From NCBI GenBank assembly GCA_964564735.1, contig CAZMCH010000108.1:1-12520 (forward strand): a stretch of DNA of 12,520 nucleotides. The letters run 5' to 3'. Of the stretch, positions 1 to 8,400 are shown one piece after another. The position numbers were made by a program, and so were the translations under genes. The notes beneath the pieces were generated by a model. That model did no database searches and was not told the DNA's origin. It worked only from the letters and a program-made list of their open reading frames with translations. The stretch's first letter is position 1, and each line of letters starts with the position of its first letter. The stretch is from CAZMCH01 sp964564735 (GTDB lineage Bacteria > Poribacteria > DTPJ01).

Positions 1-275
1 ATATGAAAGAAAGTAAGTTATACATAAATGGTAAACTTGATGCAAAAGGGAGTTTTGGTGATAAGCCGAATGTAACAGACGTTCAATTTATAATGGGCAG
101 GACCTCAAATGGCAGTTATAAATATTCAGGAGCAATAGACGAGGTTGGTTTGTTCAATAAGGCTTTGAGCGAAGAAGATATAAATTTGATAATGAAAAGC
201 GGAATGATTGCGGCGACATCTGTCAACCCAAGAACCCAACTAGCTACAACATGGGCTAATGTAAAATCAAATTAA
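1..275 (+). CDS. LamG/concanavalin-like surface protein, C-terminal part (5' end outside window)
   Basis: Only the last 90 or so codons are in the window. The frame is open to the left edge, so the ATG at position 3 is probably internal. The residues resemble the end of a LamG-type jelly-roll domain: LYINGKLDAKG, then QFIMGRTSNG, then the hallmark GAIDEVGLFNKALSEEDI. Such domains usually bind carbohydrate or mediate adhesion in secreted proteins. The domain is followed by a tail, AATSVNPRTQLATTWANVKSN-like, whose pattern recurs at the end of the convergent neighbour at 328-1122. The gene ends just before a bidirectional terminator. The fold call is by motif only and the substrate is unknown. 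Confidence 0.75.
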   Translation, partial: MKESKLYINGKLDAKGSFGDKPNVTDVQFIMGRTSNGSYKYSGAIDEVGLFNKALSEEDINLIMKSGMIAATSVNPRTQLATTWANVKSN

Positions 276-280
276 ATAAA

Positions 281-317
281 TTAAAAAAGGGCGATTTTGA
301 TGATCGCCCTTTTTTAA
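281..317. terminator. Bidirectional intrinsic terminator
   Basis: A perfect 15-bp stem (281-295 with 303-317) has a GGGCGAT/ATCGCCC core and a 7-nt loop (296-302). The core is flanked by six A on the left and six T on the right, so it reads as a terminator on both strands. It lies between the 3' ends of the convergent genes ending at 275 (+) and 328 (-) and can serve both. Confidence 0.93.
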
Positions 318-327
318 TAAATTATCT

Positions 328-1122
328 TTATTTCTTAATCATTCCCCAAGTCAAAGCCATTTTTTCATTGGGATTAACGGAAGCGGCTTGAGATGAAAGT
401 ATAATATGACCGAACCCCATACTTTGATCATGTGCTTCTCGCCCTGTCCATGTCATCTGAATTTCCCTATCAACTGCTTCTGTATCATCAATAACCGGAT
501 GAAATCCAATAGCGCTACCTTTTTCAAACTTTAAAGATTTCATTTGCTTATAATCAATCGAGGCTTCGCAAATATATCCACCAGCAATTTCCGTTGACAT
601 GACTTTAAGATAATCAGGTTCTTTTGAGCCAGCGCCATCTATATTACACCAATTCCATTTTTGATTTTTTGCATTGAAGCCATATTGATAATGCTCATTA
701 TGACCAGCGACAGCATTTGTAGTTGAAAAGAATATCTCTATTGCATCAGCATTCCAAATATCCCCTCCAGCCTTGCCCATAGATAATTTATCATCTTTGA
801 CTTCAACACCAATATATATATTTTTTTCATCCCACATAACATAAAACTTACCGCTACAATCTTTTGAATTACTCCAATTCGCCTGCCCTAGAAAAATTTG
901 TTCTTCGGTATCTAATACTGCAGGTATCATATAACTGAGTTGCCAATCATCCAATTTTCCATCAATATTTCTGGGAGTGCCTTTAAGACAATCTATTACA
1001 AGAGGGTCACTAGTTTTTGGATGTTTTGCTGGTGGGTCTGCAGACAAAACAGATAACGGAATAGCATAAATAACAATAAAAAATATCAAAAACATCAAAA
1101 ACATTAATAAAATTTTTTTCAT
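328..1122 (-). CDS. Secreted protein with CBM9/DOMON-like carbohydrate-binding domain
   Basis: This 264-residue protein has an N-terminal signal peptide: MKK, then a long hydrophobic stretch, with a likely cleavage after VLSA near residue 28. The rest resembles a family 9 carbohydrate-binding beta-sandwich: IDGKLDDW (residues 53-60), FYVMWDEKNIYIGVEVKDD (about 93-111), DIWNADAIEIFF (about 121-132) and a late MTWTGREAHDQ segment. In this family such domains bind sugars at the cell surface or form parts of larger glycan-active proteins; no catalytic domain is visible. The start is supported by GGAGG at 1131-1135 (minus strand), 8 nt before the ATG. The C-terminus, AASVNPNEKMALTWGMIKK, matches the tail of the gene ending at 275. 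The gene uses the shared terminator at 281-317. Confidence 0.85.
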   Translation of the reverse strand: MKKILLMFLMFLIFFIVIYAIPLSVLSADPPAKHPKTSDPLVIDCLKGTPRNIDGKLDDWQLSYMIPAVLDTEEQIFLGQANWSNSKDCSGKFYVMWDEKNIYIGVEVKDDKLSMGKAGGDIWNADAIEIFFSTTNAVAGHNEHYQYGFNAKNQKWNWCNIDGAGSKEPDYLKVMSTEIAGGYICEASIDYKQMKSLKFEKGSAIGFHPVIDDTEAVDREIQMTWTGREAHDQSMGFGHIILSSQAASVNPNEKMALTWGMIKK

Positions 1123-1186
1123 TGCTCATCCCTCCAAAATAGAATTACATACAACAAAAATTTAACGTTTTTAATAAAAAATGCTT

Positions 1187-1260
1187 TTATCACCTCCATC
1201 CATAATTTTATTTTATACATTTCATCATTAATAGTCAATAAAATTTTTGAGAGGTGATAA
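1187..1260. repeat. 10-bp inverted repeat in the gap between two minus-strand genes
   Basis: TTATCACCTC (1187-1196) and GAGGTGATAA (1251-1260) are perfect reverse complements separated by 54 nt. Each copy looks like a strong Shine-Dalgarno site on one strand, but no convincing gene follows either. It lies in the 173-nt gap downstream of the gene at 1296-1805. It could be a regulatory structure or chance in AT-rich DNA. Confidence 0.35.
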
Positions 1261-1295
1261 TTTTGGAGAAAAAGAGCTATTCAGATATTAAAAAA

Positions 1296-1805
1296 TCATT
1301 TATTCTTATACTTAATGAACTGGAGTTCACCATCTTTTATCTTTATTAACGTTTTTTCTAGTATTATTTGGTCTGAACCTATTGATAAAGTAACTATTTT
1401 TCCTGTGGACATAACATCAACAGATTCAGCGTTGTGACCACCAGTCCCATGTTCAATCATCATACCAGAATCAATCTCCATACCAATTACAAGAGGAATA
1501 TTAAGAATAGGTATAAGAATATCTGGAAACTCAATCATACCGATCGCTTTATCAAACTTAAAAATGTGATTATGCTTGCCAGAAGGGGTGTTAATTTCTT
1601 TTTCTTTACATCCATAACAAAGTAAAGTTAGATTGGCACAGCCTTCGATTGTTGGCAAATTCGGCAATTCTAATTTCAAATTTTGATAGGACATATTTAT
1701 CTCATGCACATCACCGTCATAATGAATTGAGACACCAGCAAAAGATAAATTACCAATAAAAACTAGAAAAACAAAAAAACAAAAAGTTATTGCACTTTTT
1801 TTCAT
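1296..1805 (-). CDS. Small secreted protein, function unknown
   Basis: I do not recognise this 169-residue protein. It begins with a clear signal peptide (MKKS, hydrophobic core, likely cleavage after LSFA near residue 23), so the mature protein is probably exported. The mature part is rich in beta-strand-like segments (VSIHYDGDVHEIN, IVTLSIGSDQIILEKTLIKI). It has a cysteine cluster (C56, C63, C66), a hydrophobic stretch around residues 90-108, and a His/Gly-rich HGTGGHNAE segment. Three cysteines close together could bind metal or form a disulfide, which is inference. The start is well supported: GGAGGT at 1811-1816 (minus strand) lies 5 nt from the ATG. It shares strand and export with the gene at 328-1122 but is 173 nt away, so joint transcription is uncertain. 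Confidence 0.75.
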   Translation of the reverse strand: MKKSAITFCFFVFLVFIGNLSFAGVSIHYDGDVHEINMSYQNLKLELPNLPTIEGCANLTLLCYGCKEKEINTPSGKHNHIFKFDKAIGMIEFPDILIPILNIPLVIGMEIDSGMMIEHGTGGHNAESVDVMSTGKIVTLSIGSDQIILEKTLIKIKDGELQFIKYKNK

Positions 1806-2231
1806 TTAATACCTCCGATAATCTAAGCAAGACAATTCATTCCAATATAATAAGCACCATATATTTTAGAGAATATCTGGGATAGAAAAGTTCCTTAAAA
1901 AAACGGGGAAATACAATATTTTTTGAGAATTTCTGGCGATTATTGTTTGCCAGATCGTCATAAACCTATGGTTTCATCTATATAGCCTAATCTCTCAAGA
2001 GTTATGAAAATTTATATAACAATGCCGGACCGCACATAGGAATCGGTGGAATAGCAGCAAAAACTAAGGAATTGTGATATTTGTAAATCTGTTACCTGTG
2101 TCCATAGTCAATATATCAGTTATCAAAATATCTATACCAAAGATTTATTTTATATGATAAAATCCTCGCATAATCAATTCGATTAATCATATTAACGATA
2201 GCCTTATACATAAAACTTGGAGATAAGAATA
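1806..2231. other. Intergenic region between divergent genes; should hold promoters for both sides
   Basis: No gene is visible in these roughly 430 nt. The region separates the minus-strand secreted gene from the plus-strand cas operon, so the cas promoter should lie here, but I find no -35/-10 pair I would defend. Small symmetries are present: TCTGGC (1932-1937) with GCCAGA (1949-1954), and TTTTAT (2148-2153) with ATAAAA (2157-2162) around an ATG. The second lies about 70-80 nt before cas6 and could be an operator, but at 6 bp in AT-rich DNA it may be chance. Confidence 0.4.
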
Positions 2232-2999
2232 ATGCGCATTAAGATAATTTTTAATATTGGAAAAGGAATAACTATTCCAATCAACTATAACTATCTGCTT
2301 GCCAGCGCCATATATCGATTTCTAGATCAGTCTAATCCTGAATATGCCTATTTTCTACACGAAGATGGCTATAATTTAGGAGATAAACGATTTAAGTTGT
2401 TTACATTTTCACAATTGATGGCTCAGAAGCGTGAAATTAGGGATAATCATATTCATTTTAAGTCATTATTGACATGGTTAGTTTCCTCACCTCAGGAGAA
2501 GTTTCTTGGCGGTTTTGCAGCATCGCTGTTAGACCAGAGGGTAATTTGCATAGGTGATAATACGCTTTCGGTAAAAGATGTGGATATACCCAAAATACCT
2601 CGTTTCCAAGAACGTATGTATTTCCGATGTCTCTCACCAATTACTATGTCAACAAAGCGTGAATTTAGGGGTGAAATTGCTATGCACTATCTCTTGCCTG
2701 ATGAACCTGAGTTTTCGGAGTTAATAAGGCAGAACCTTATCAGGAAGTATAAGACAATATATGGCAGAAAACCAAGAGATGATTCATTTAGAATGGAATT
2801 TGATGCAGACTATATTGCCAAGCGGGAAGGGTGTGTTACTCGTCTGATTCGGTATAAAGATATAGATATACGAGGGGTATTATGCCCTTTCCGTGCCTTT
2901 GGCAGTCCGGAACTTATGTTTATTGGCTATGAATGTGGTTTTGGCGATAAAAACAGCGCAGGATTTGGTATGGTTGAAATTTTTGATAGAAGGGAGTGA
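2232..2999 (+). CDS. cas6: CRISPR pre-crRNA endoribonuclease Cas6 (type I-B)
   Basis: Cas6 cuts the repeat transcript into crRNA units. Here it would be expected to cut before ATTGAAAC, leaving an 8-nt 5' handle. The 255-residue product has the family layout: an N-terminal ferredoxin-like fold beginning MRIKIIF, an early LHEDGY motif (H43, a candidate catalytic histidine), and a C-terminal glycine-rich loop, GFGDKNSAGFGMVEI, that contacts RNA. I chose the ATG at 2232 because GGAG at 2219-2222 lies 9 nt before it; an in-frame TTG at 2217 would overlap that site. It is the first gene of the cas operon, 65 nt before cas8. Length and motifs fit an intact protein. Confidence 0.93.
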   Translation: MRIKIIFNIGKGITIPINYNYLLASAIYRFLDQSNPEYAYFLHEDGYNLGDKRFKLFTFSQLMAQKREIRDNHIHFKSLLTWLVSSPQEKFLGGFAASLLDQRVICIGDNTLSVKDVDIPKIPRFQERMYFRCLSPITMSTKREFRGEIAMHYLLPDEPEFSELIRQNLIRKYKTIYGRKPRDDSFRMEFDADYIAKREGCVTRLIRYKDIDIRGVLCPFRAFGSPELMFIGYECGFGDKNSAGFGMVEIFDRRE

Positions 3000-3064
3000 C
3001 ATACATCTGTCACACCTAACTTGTATAATAGGTATTGTTAACTACATAGGAAAGGAGGATGCTT

Positions 3065-4444
3065 ATGGCAATATATGAGGAACTAATGGGAAATCCATTT
3101 GTTGACGCTGGCGTAAGTGCGATATGTGAATATTTATCAAGTTATGATCAAATAAAGGAAGCAAATGAAATAACTATTTCTGATTTAGATAGCATAATAA
3201 AGGATTTATATCTGGTTTTTTGTAGTTCAGCATGGAGCAAAAATCTGTATTCAATCTTCCCCAATAATGCTGTTACCAATCCAGCAAATAGAAAAAAAGA
3301 TTTTCAAGCACTTCTCAGATCGTGTTGGAACGAACTATTAAATACTGTCAATGAACTTGGCGAATTTGGTGATTGCGCTGGATGTGGGAGAAGGTCGGCT
3401 AATGTTTATCTAACAAAGACAGATATTCCGCTTACGGGTTCAGGTGAGCTTCTCAACTTTTTTCCAATATTTAGTCCTGGAGTTGGTTATTGTTCTGCTT
3501 GTGCTTTGGCAATTCAATTTGCGCCATTATCATTTGTTGCAAGTGGTGGTAAATTTCTTATGGTACATTCAAATTGTTGGAAATGGCAACGAGTTTGGGC
3601 AAGAGAATGTATTAGAGCTATAAAGAGTCAGATATTAAGAAAAGAAATTACTGGTTGCTATAATCCCGGATTGGCTAATGGGCGCAACAGTTTCTTTAAG
3701 ATGACTGACGAATTAATGAGACGATATAATGAGAGATGGTCAAGAGAAAATGCAACGATACAAGTATATTATTTCACAAACTATAATCAAGGTCCCGAAT
3801 TGGATATTTATTCTCTACCAACAGGTGCATTTCGTTTCCTTGCTTATGTGCATGAAAAAAACTATAGCTCTGAATGGAATAAGATTGTTAGAAAGGGATA
3901 CCAAAAGGTAAACTGGGATAAAATTAAGTCTGATGATGAAGATGAATATAAAAATAAGTCTAATTTAGTTTACGAGTGGTTACTCGAAGGAAAATCGATC
4001 TTAAGTTTCTTTTTGAATCGTCCAGAACGTCAAGTCAGAGGCAATTGGGATTTGGTTACACTTTATCTTAAGGAGGTGCATGTTATGAGTGAATCAAGGC
4101 TTGTAACGATCAAACGAGTTGCTGATTCTATTGCATGTAGTATCAAGAAATCAGGAAACGTTAAACGTCTTGGTCAAATGGAAAGATCAGTAAGATATGC
4201 TGAATTTAGAAATGTTCTTTTGCGCATAATTAGAGATCGCATAGATCAAGGAAAAGAGGATCCGCTTTTCTCTATTGATGAGTATATGACGGAATTGTTT
4301 CCCGAAACAGATGGTGAATTCATGGATTGGAGAGAAACAAGAGATTTGCTTTTATTTCGTATTTATGAAACCTTGCATGGTTGGTTAAAGGATCAAAAAG
4401 ACTTACCAAAAATTGATGAACCTGAAGAAGGAACGGAGGAATGA
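3065..4444 (+). CDS. cas8b: Cascade large subunit Cas8b1/Cst1 (type I-B)
   Basis: This is the large subunit of the type I-B effector complex; in the family it recognises the PAM and recruits Cas3. The 459-residue product starts with the Cst1-like MGNPFVDAG motif (residues 8-16). It carries a four-cysteine zinc-binding pattern: C104-x2-C107 and C143-x2-C146. Length fits Cst1. The start at 3065 is chosen because GGAGG (3054-3058) lies 6 nt upstream; the in-frame ATG at 3059 touches that site and is unlikely to be used. The stop lies 2 nt before the preferred start of cas7, so the two are likely translationally coupled. Cas8 is poorly conserved, so the call rests on the N-terminal motif, the zinc pattern and the position between cas6 and cas7. 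Confidence 0.9.
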   Translation: MAIYEELMGNPFVDAGVSAICEYLSSYDQIKEANEITISDLDSIIKDLYLVFCSSAWSKNLYSIFPNNAVTNPANRKKDFQALLRSCWNELLNTVNELGEFGDCAGCGRRSANVYLTKTDIPLTGSGELLNFFPIFSPGVGYCSACALAIQFAPLSFVASGGKFLMVHSNCWKWQRVWARECIRAIKSQILRKEITGCYNPGLANGRNSFFKMTDELMRRYNERWSRENATIQVYYFTNYNQGPELDIYSLPTGAFRFLAYVHEKNYSSEWNKIVRKGYQKVNWDKIKSDDEDEYKNKSNLVYEWLLEGKSILSFFLNRPERQVRGNWDLVTLYLKEVHVMSESRLVTIKRVADSIACSIKKSGNVKRLGQMERSVRYAEFRNVLLRIIRDRIDQGKEDPLFSIDEYMTELFPETDGEFMDWRETRDLLLFRIYETLHGWLKDQKDLPKIDEPEEGTEE

Positions 4445-4446
4445 AA

Positions 4447-5490
4447 ATGTCAAAAAATCTTATTGGACTCGTAATTTTAGATGCGCCATATTCAGCATTA
4501 AACAATGCTGGCACACAAATAGGCGATGCCACTGAAAATAAAGTTGTTGTAAAAACCCTACGAAAAGGGAGCCAAGTCTATCCTTATATATCGGGTCAGG
4601 CATGGCGCAATTGGTGGCGCATGACATTAGGCGATGAATTTGACTGGAAACTATCTCCAATAGAAAGGGAAGCGAAAATAGCTTTTACCGCTGCTTCTCC
4701 AGCAGAATATGATGACGATGATGTTTTCGGTTATATGAAAGCGCCAAAAGGAGGCAAGAAAGAAACAGTAACAAGGCTATCTCCGCTTAAATGCTCTCCG
4801 CTAATTTCAGCTTTTTCACATAAACCAGTTGATGATTTTGGTGTAATGGCGAGACATGAAGGCGATCCAGTGCCTTATGAACATCAATTTTATTCGTGTA
4901 TATTTAAAGGGATATTTTCTTTAGACCTTGAGGCAGTAGGTAAGTTTTGGTCGATAAATAAAACTGGTTACCTGAACGTCACTGAAAGCTATATTCCCAC
5001 TATTAGGCAATATGGTGGAATTGCTTGTATATCAAATCAACCTGATGATCAGACACAGTTATTTGACATTGGCAAAGAAACCTGCTGGAAGTTACCTCTT
5101 GAAGTTCGTCTGCGTCGTGCAAAGCAGGTATTAGAAGCGTTACCAGTCATAAGCGGTGGAGCCAAACTCGCATCACATCTTACAGATGTAACGCCAAAAC
5201 TATTGGTAATGACTGTTTTAGATGGCGGGAATCATCCGTTTATGAACCTTATGGTAGAACGCAACGATAAAGCAGAATTCAGTATTCCAGCATTAGAACA
5301 AGTAATGAATGATTATTCAGACAGAATGTTGGATAATGTTTATATTGGTCGTCGTGAAGGATTTATGGATGATTTAGAAACACCTTTACAAGAATTGGCA
5401 AAAAATTCTGTCCTAAAAATAATCTATGGCTCACCAAATCAGGTTGTTAAACAGCTTTCAGAAAGACTATCTGAGCATATAGGAGAATAG
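4447..5490 (+). CDS. cas7: Cascade backbone subunit Cas7 (Cst2/DevR family)
   Basis: Cas7 polymerises along the crRNA spacer to form the Cascade backbone. The 347-residue product has the Cst2/DevR signature near its start: DAPYSALNNAG (about residues 12-22), then QVYPYISGQAWRNWWR (about 43-58). RRAKQVLEALPVISGGAKLASHLTDVTPKLLV occurs later as two adjoining blocks typical of the family. An ATG at 4441 overlaps the cas8 stop as ATGA, but GGAGG at 4435-4439 would be only 1 nt away. The in-frame ATG at 4447 has a 7-nt spacing, so I prefer it. The stop is 2 nt before cas5, indicating tight coupling of the Cascade subunits. Confidence 0.93.
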   Translation: MSKNLIGLVILDAPYSALNNAGTQIGDATENKVVVKTLRKGSQVYPYISGQAWRNWWRMTLGDEFDWKLSPIEREAKIAFTAASPAEYDDDDVFGYMKAPKGGKKETVTRLSPLKCSPLISAFSHKPVDDFGVMARHEGDPVPYEHQFYSCIFKGIFSLDLEAVGKFWSINKTGYLNVTESYIPTIRQYGGIACISNQPDDQTQLFDIGKETCWKLPLEVRLRRAKQVLEALPVISGGAKLASHLTDVTPKLLVMTVLDGGNHPFMNLMVERNDKAEFSIPALEQVMNDYSDRMLDNVYIGRREGFMDDLETPLQELAKNSVLKIIYGSPNQVVKQLSERLSEHIGE

Positions 5491-5492
5491 CC

Positions 5493-6122
5493 ATGCGAGT
5501 GCTTCGCATTCATATTAGGGGTTGGACTGCATCTTTTCGCAATCCTTTATTTGTAAGTGGATTTCAGCCGACTCTTCCAGTTCCGCCATTGTCAACTCTT
5601 TATGGTCTATTGTCAGCTGCCAAAGGTGATTGGGTCTTGCCAGAAGATGTCCCAATAGGTTTCGTGTTTACAAGCTCTGGAAAAGCAAAAGACCTCGAAA
5701 CGATTTATGAGTTTGATAAATCAAGGCTCAAAGCGAAGTCAAATATATGTCTTAGGGAATTTTTAATTGATCCAGAACTGTATCTTTATACACCGGCATT
5801 ATGGCTTAAACCATATTTGGAATGTCCTCATTACCCGATTTTATTAGGTCGCTCAACAGAATTGGCAACAATTGAGTCCATCACAGACATTGAATTGGCT
5901 CAATCGTCAGCTGTCACCTATAAGAATACTCTGTTGCCGTTTCCAATGGATCAGGTATATGGACCGATTCAATCTTTACCTACCTATTTTACTCAAGACA
6001 GACCTAGAAAACCACAGGGCATAAGACCGTTTTATTTAATCACCCAAGAAATTAAATATTCCGGAACAGCATGGCACGACCAAGAAAAAAATTGGGGCGT
6101 GTATCTGCACGGTCAGAATTAA
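5493..6122 (+). CDS. cas5: Cascade subunit Cas5 (Cas5t/Cas5b, type I-B)
   Basis: Cas5 caps the 5' handle of the crRNA in Cascade. The 209-residue product begins with the RAMP-like strand MRVLRIHIRGWTASFRNP, followed by the characteristic PTLPVPPLSTLYGLL segment (about residues 27-41) found at the start of Cas5 proteins. It is slightly short for the family but shows no sign of a break. AGGAG at 5481-5485 gives a 7-nt spacing to the ATG. The start lies 2 nt after the cas7 stop. A strong terminator hairpin starts 7 nt after its own stop, so this may be the last gene of the most abundant operon transcript. Confidence 0.92.
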   Translation: MRVLRIHIRGWTASFRNPLFVSGFQPTLPVPPLSTLYGLLSAAKGDWVLPEDVPIGFVFTSSGKAKDLETIYEFDKSRLKAKSNICLREFLIDPELYLYTPALWLKPYLECPHYPILLGRSTELATIESITDIELAQSSAVTYKNTLLPFPMDQVYGPIQSLPTYFTQDRPRKPQGIRPFYLITQEIKYSGTAWHDQEKNWGVYLHGQN

Positions 6123-6129
6123 AGATACT

Positions 6130-6158
6130 GGGACAGGAAATACTCCTGTCCCTTTTTT
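6130..6158 (+). terminator. Intrinsic terminator/attenuator between cas5 and cas3
   Basis: GGGACAGGA (6130-6138) pairs perfectly with TCCTGTCCC (6144-6152) around a 5-nt loop and is followed by six T (6153-6158). This is a textbook Rho-independent terminator in the + direction. It sits inside the cas operon, after the Cascade genes and 17 nt before the cas3 start. It should lower, though perhaps not abolish, transcription of cas3-cas4-cas1-cas2 relative to Cascade. Confidence 0.9.
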
Positions 6159-6175
6159 ATATAAAGGGGTAAGCT

Positions 6176-8389
6176 ATGTCAACATTACTCGCTAAAAGTA
6201 ATCCACCCGAAACCCTTATTGAGCATACAGCCAACTGTCTATCAGTATTTGAAAGCATGAAAAAATTAATGCCATTTTTGGCAAGGATTTCAGGAGAAGA
6301 AGATTTCTTTGAGCATTTATTCTATGCAGTTGCTCTGCATGATATAGGAAAATGTGCTGATGGTTTTCAGACTCAAATCTGTAATGGAACTCACTGGAAT
6401 TATCGCCATGAAATTCTATCCGCTGGATTTGCCAGTGGATTAGATTTGCCAAAAGAAGCAAAGCAAGCTATTGGACTTGCTATAATGACTCATCATAGAG
6501 ATATTAAAGAACTGGGACAATATCGATCATTTCCACAACATGACCCCGGCTATAAGGTATGGCAAACAAAAGTAAATGAACTAGAGACAAATTGGTTAGA
6601 TATTATGCAATTTCAATCTCAGATAAAGAAATGGTTTTGGGATAGCAATTGTCATTTTAAGCCTTTATCTTCTTTAGAACAATTGGTGAATGCCTATAAA
6701 GATTATCTTCTGCCTTATCTTGATAATTTTGAGGATCGTGAATATACAACCTTGCATAAAAACTATGGTATGTTATTGCGTGGATGCTTAATTGCCTGCG
6801 ATCATCTTGCCTCTGCCGGAGAAATTCAGATTATGCTGGCGTTAGAAGAAATACAAACGCAACTTCGTTTTGAAATTGAACGCAAAGGTCGGATTTTTCA
6901 AGGATGGCAACCTTTTCAAGAAGCGTGTTTCTATACCCAAGGGGATATTATGCTTTCAGCGCCGACTGGCTCAGGTAAAACAGAAGCGGCGTTGCTCTGG
7001 ACACAAGAAAATGAGAATGAAACTTACGGACGTCGTATATTTTATGTCTTGCCTTATACTGCAAGCATTAATGCCATGTATAAAAGGCTTAAAGATTTAG
7101 TTTCCGAAGATAGATTAAGCTTGCTTCATGGAAAAGCGAATTATTTCATTTACCGTTATTTATCAGATCAGGGCGAAGAACCTGAACAATCAAGATTAAA
7201 GGCAAATCAGCGACAAAACCTTGCACGAAAGCTATGCCATCCATATAAAGTATTGACACCATTTCAATTGCTCAAAGCATTTTTTGGCATACGAGGATTT
7301 GAAATGCAGTTTGCCGAAATGTCCGGTGGACTGTTCATTTTTGATGAAATTCATGCTTACGATCCTCACACAACTGCGTTGATTTTAACTATGGTTGAGC
7401 AATTGCATAAAAATTATTCTGCGCAATTCTGCATTATGACCGCCACAATGCCAAGTTTTTTGAAACGAATGTTCATAGAAATTTTAGACAAAGCAACGGA
7501 AGTTGAAATGCCATCAGAGCAACGTGATAAATATACGAGACATAGATTGCATCTGCTAAATAGCGGAATTCAAGATACAATTCCCGATATAAAAGAAAGG
7601 CTGGAAAATGGGGAGCGTGTGATGGTTGTATGTAATACAGTTCGTCAATCCCAGATAATATTTGAGCAATTAAAAGATTATGCAAACGCCGGTTTATTGC
7701 ATGGGAGATTTATACTTCGTGACCGCGAGCGTATTGAATCCAAACTAGCTAATTATAATCTATTGGTGGGAACGCAGGCGATAGAAGTATCATTGGATAT
7801 CGACTTTGACGTCTTATTCACAGAACCTGCGCCAATAGATGCAATGATACAACGTTTTGGGCGTGTCAATAGAAACCGAAGATTTGAGACAGCGGATATT
7901 TTTCTATGCCTCAATGGTGGTGAAAATGACAAATATATATATCCAGCAGAACGTGTATCAAAAACGCTTTCCGCTTTCCATGATGTTGATGTTCTATATG
8001 AATCACAGATTCAAGCTTTGATTGATATGGTCTATGGTGATGGATATAACGAAAAGGAACAGAAGGAGTTTGATACTGCCAAACGAGTTTTTGCAGGATT
8101 AAACATCGTGCCTTTTATAGAGGATGACTCTGGACGAGATGAATTTGAATCCTTATTCAAAAGTATTGAGGTTGTGCCTTCAATATATGAAGATGATTTT
8201 ATGAATTGTATATCGGCAAAAGAATTTTACGAAGCAATGGCATATATAACATCAATATCAGAACGACAATTTGCCCGTTTATTCAAGGAAGGGCAATTGT
8301 ATAAACAAGATCATCTATGGTTTATAAAGACTAATTATGATTGTAAGCTAGGTTTGTTACTAGACGAATTAGGTGGAAACATATTGTAG
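6176..8389 (+). CDS. cas3: CRISPR nuclease-helicase Cas3 with HD domain
   Basis: Cas3 is recruited by target-bound Cascade and unwinds and degrades DNA. The 737-residue product has both domains fused. The HD nuclease part has H17, the H55-D56 pair in ALHDIGK, H78 and H106-H107. The SF2 helicase part has Walker A APTGSGKT (262-269), Walker B DEIH (390-393), TAT (422-424) and motif VI QRFGRVNR (559-566), with GTQAIEVSLDIDFD (about 532-545) before it. All key residues are present, so it looks active. AAGGGG at 6164-6169 lies 6 nt before the ATG. It follows the terminator at 6130-6158, so its level may be set separately from Cascade. Its stop overlaps the cas4 ribosome binding site. Confidence 0.97.
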   Translation: MSTLLAKSNPPETLIEHTANCLSVFESMKKLMPFLARISGEEDFFEHLFYAVALHDIGKCADGFQTQICNGTHWNYRHEILSAGFASGLDLPKEAKQAIGLAIMTHHRDIKELGQYRSFPQHDPGYKVWQTKVNELETNWLDIMQFQSQIKKWFWDSNCHFKPLSSLEQLVNAYKDYLLPYLDNFEDREYTTLHKNYGMLLRGCLIACDHLASAGEIQIMLALEEIQTQLRFEIERKGRIFQGWQPFQEACFYTQGDIMLSAPTGSGKTEAALLWTQENENETYGRRIFYVLPYTASINAMYKRLKDLVSEDRLSLLHGKANYFIYRYLSDQGEEPEQSRLKANQRQNLARKLCHPYKVLTPFQLLKAFFGIRGFEMQFAEMSGGLFIFDEIHAYDPHTTALILTMVEQLHKNYSAQFCIMTATMPSFLKRMFIEILDKATEVEMPSEQRDKYTRHRLHLLNSGIQDTIPDIKERLENGERVMVVCNTVRQSQIIFEQLKDYANAGLLHGRFILRDRERIESKLANYNLLVGTQAIEVSLDIDFDVLFTEPAPIDAMIQRFGRVNRNRRFETADIFLCLNGGENDKYIYPAERVSKTLSAFHDVDVLYESQIQALIDMVYGDGYNEKEQKEFDTAKRVFAGLNIVPFIEDDSGRDEFESLFKSIEVVPSIYEDDFMNCISAKEFYEAMAYITSISERQFARLFKEGQLYKQDHLWFIKTNYDCKLGLLLDELGGNIL

Positions 8390-8400
8390 GAGGAAACTTA

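Noticed and set aside
1434..1625. Plus-strand open frame of 63 codons inside the secreted-protein gene
   Set aside because: It is antisense to a gene with a clear signal peptide and ribosome binding site, and has no binding site or recognisable motif of its own.
2217..2231. TTG start for cas6 five codons upstream of the chosen ATG
   Set aside because: It overlaps the GGAG site at 2219-2222, which is well placed for the ATG at 2232.
3024..3029. Perfect TATAAT between cas6 and cas8, as an internal promoter
   Set aside because: No -35-like hexamer is found at 16-19 nt; GTGACA at 2996-3001 is 22 nt away.
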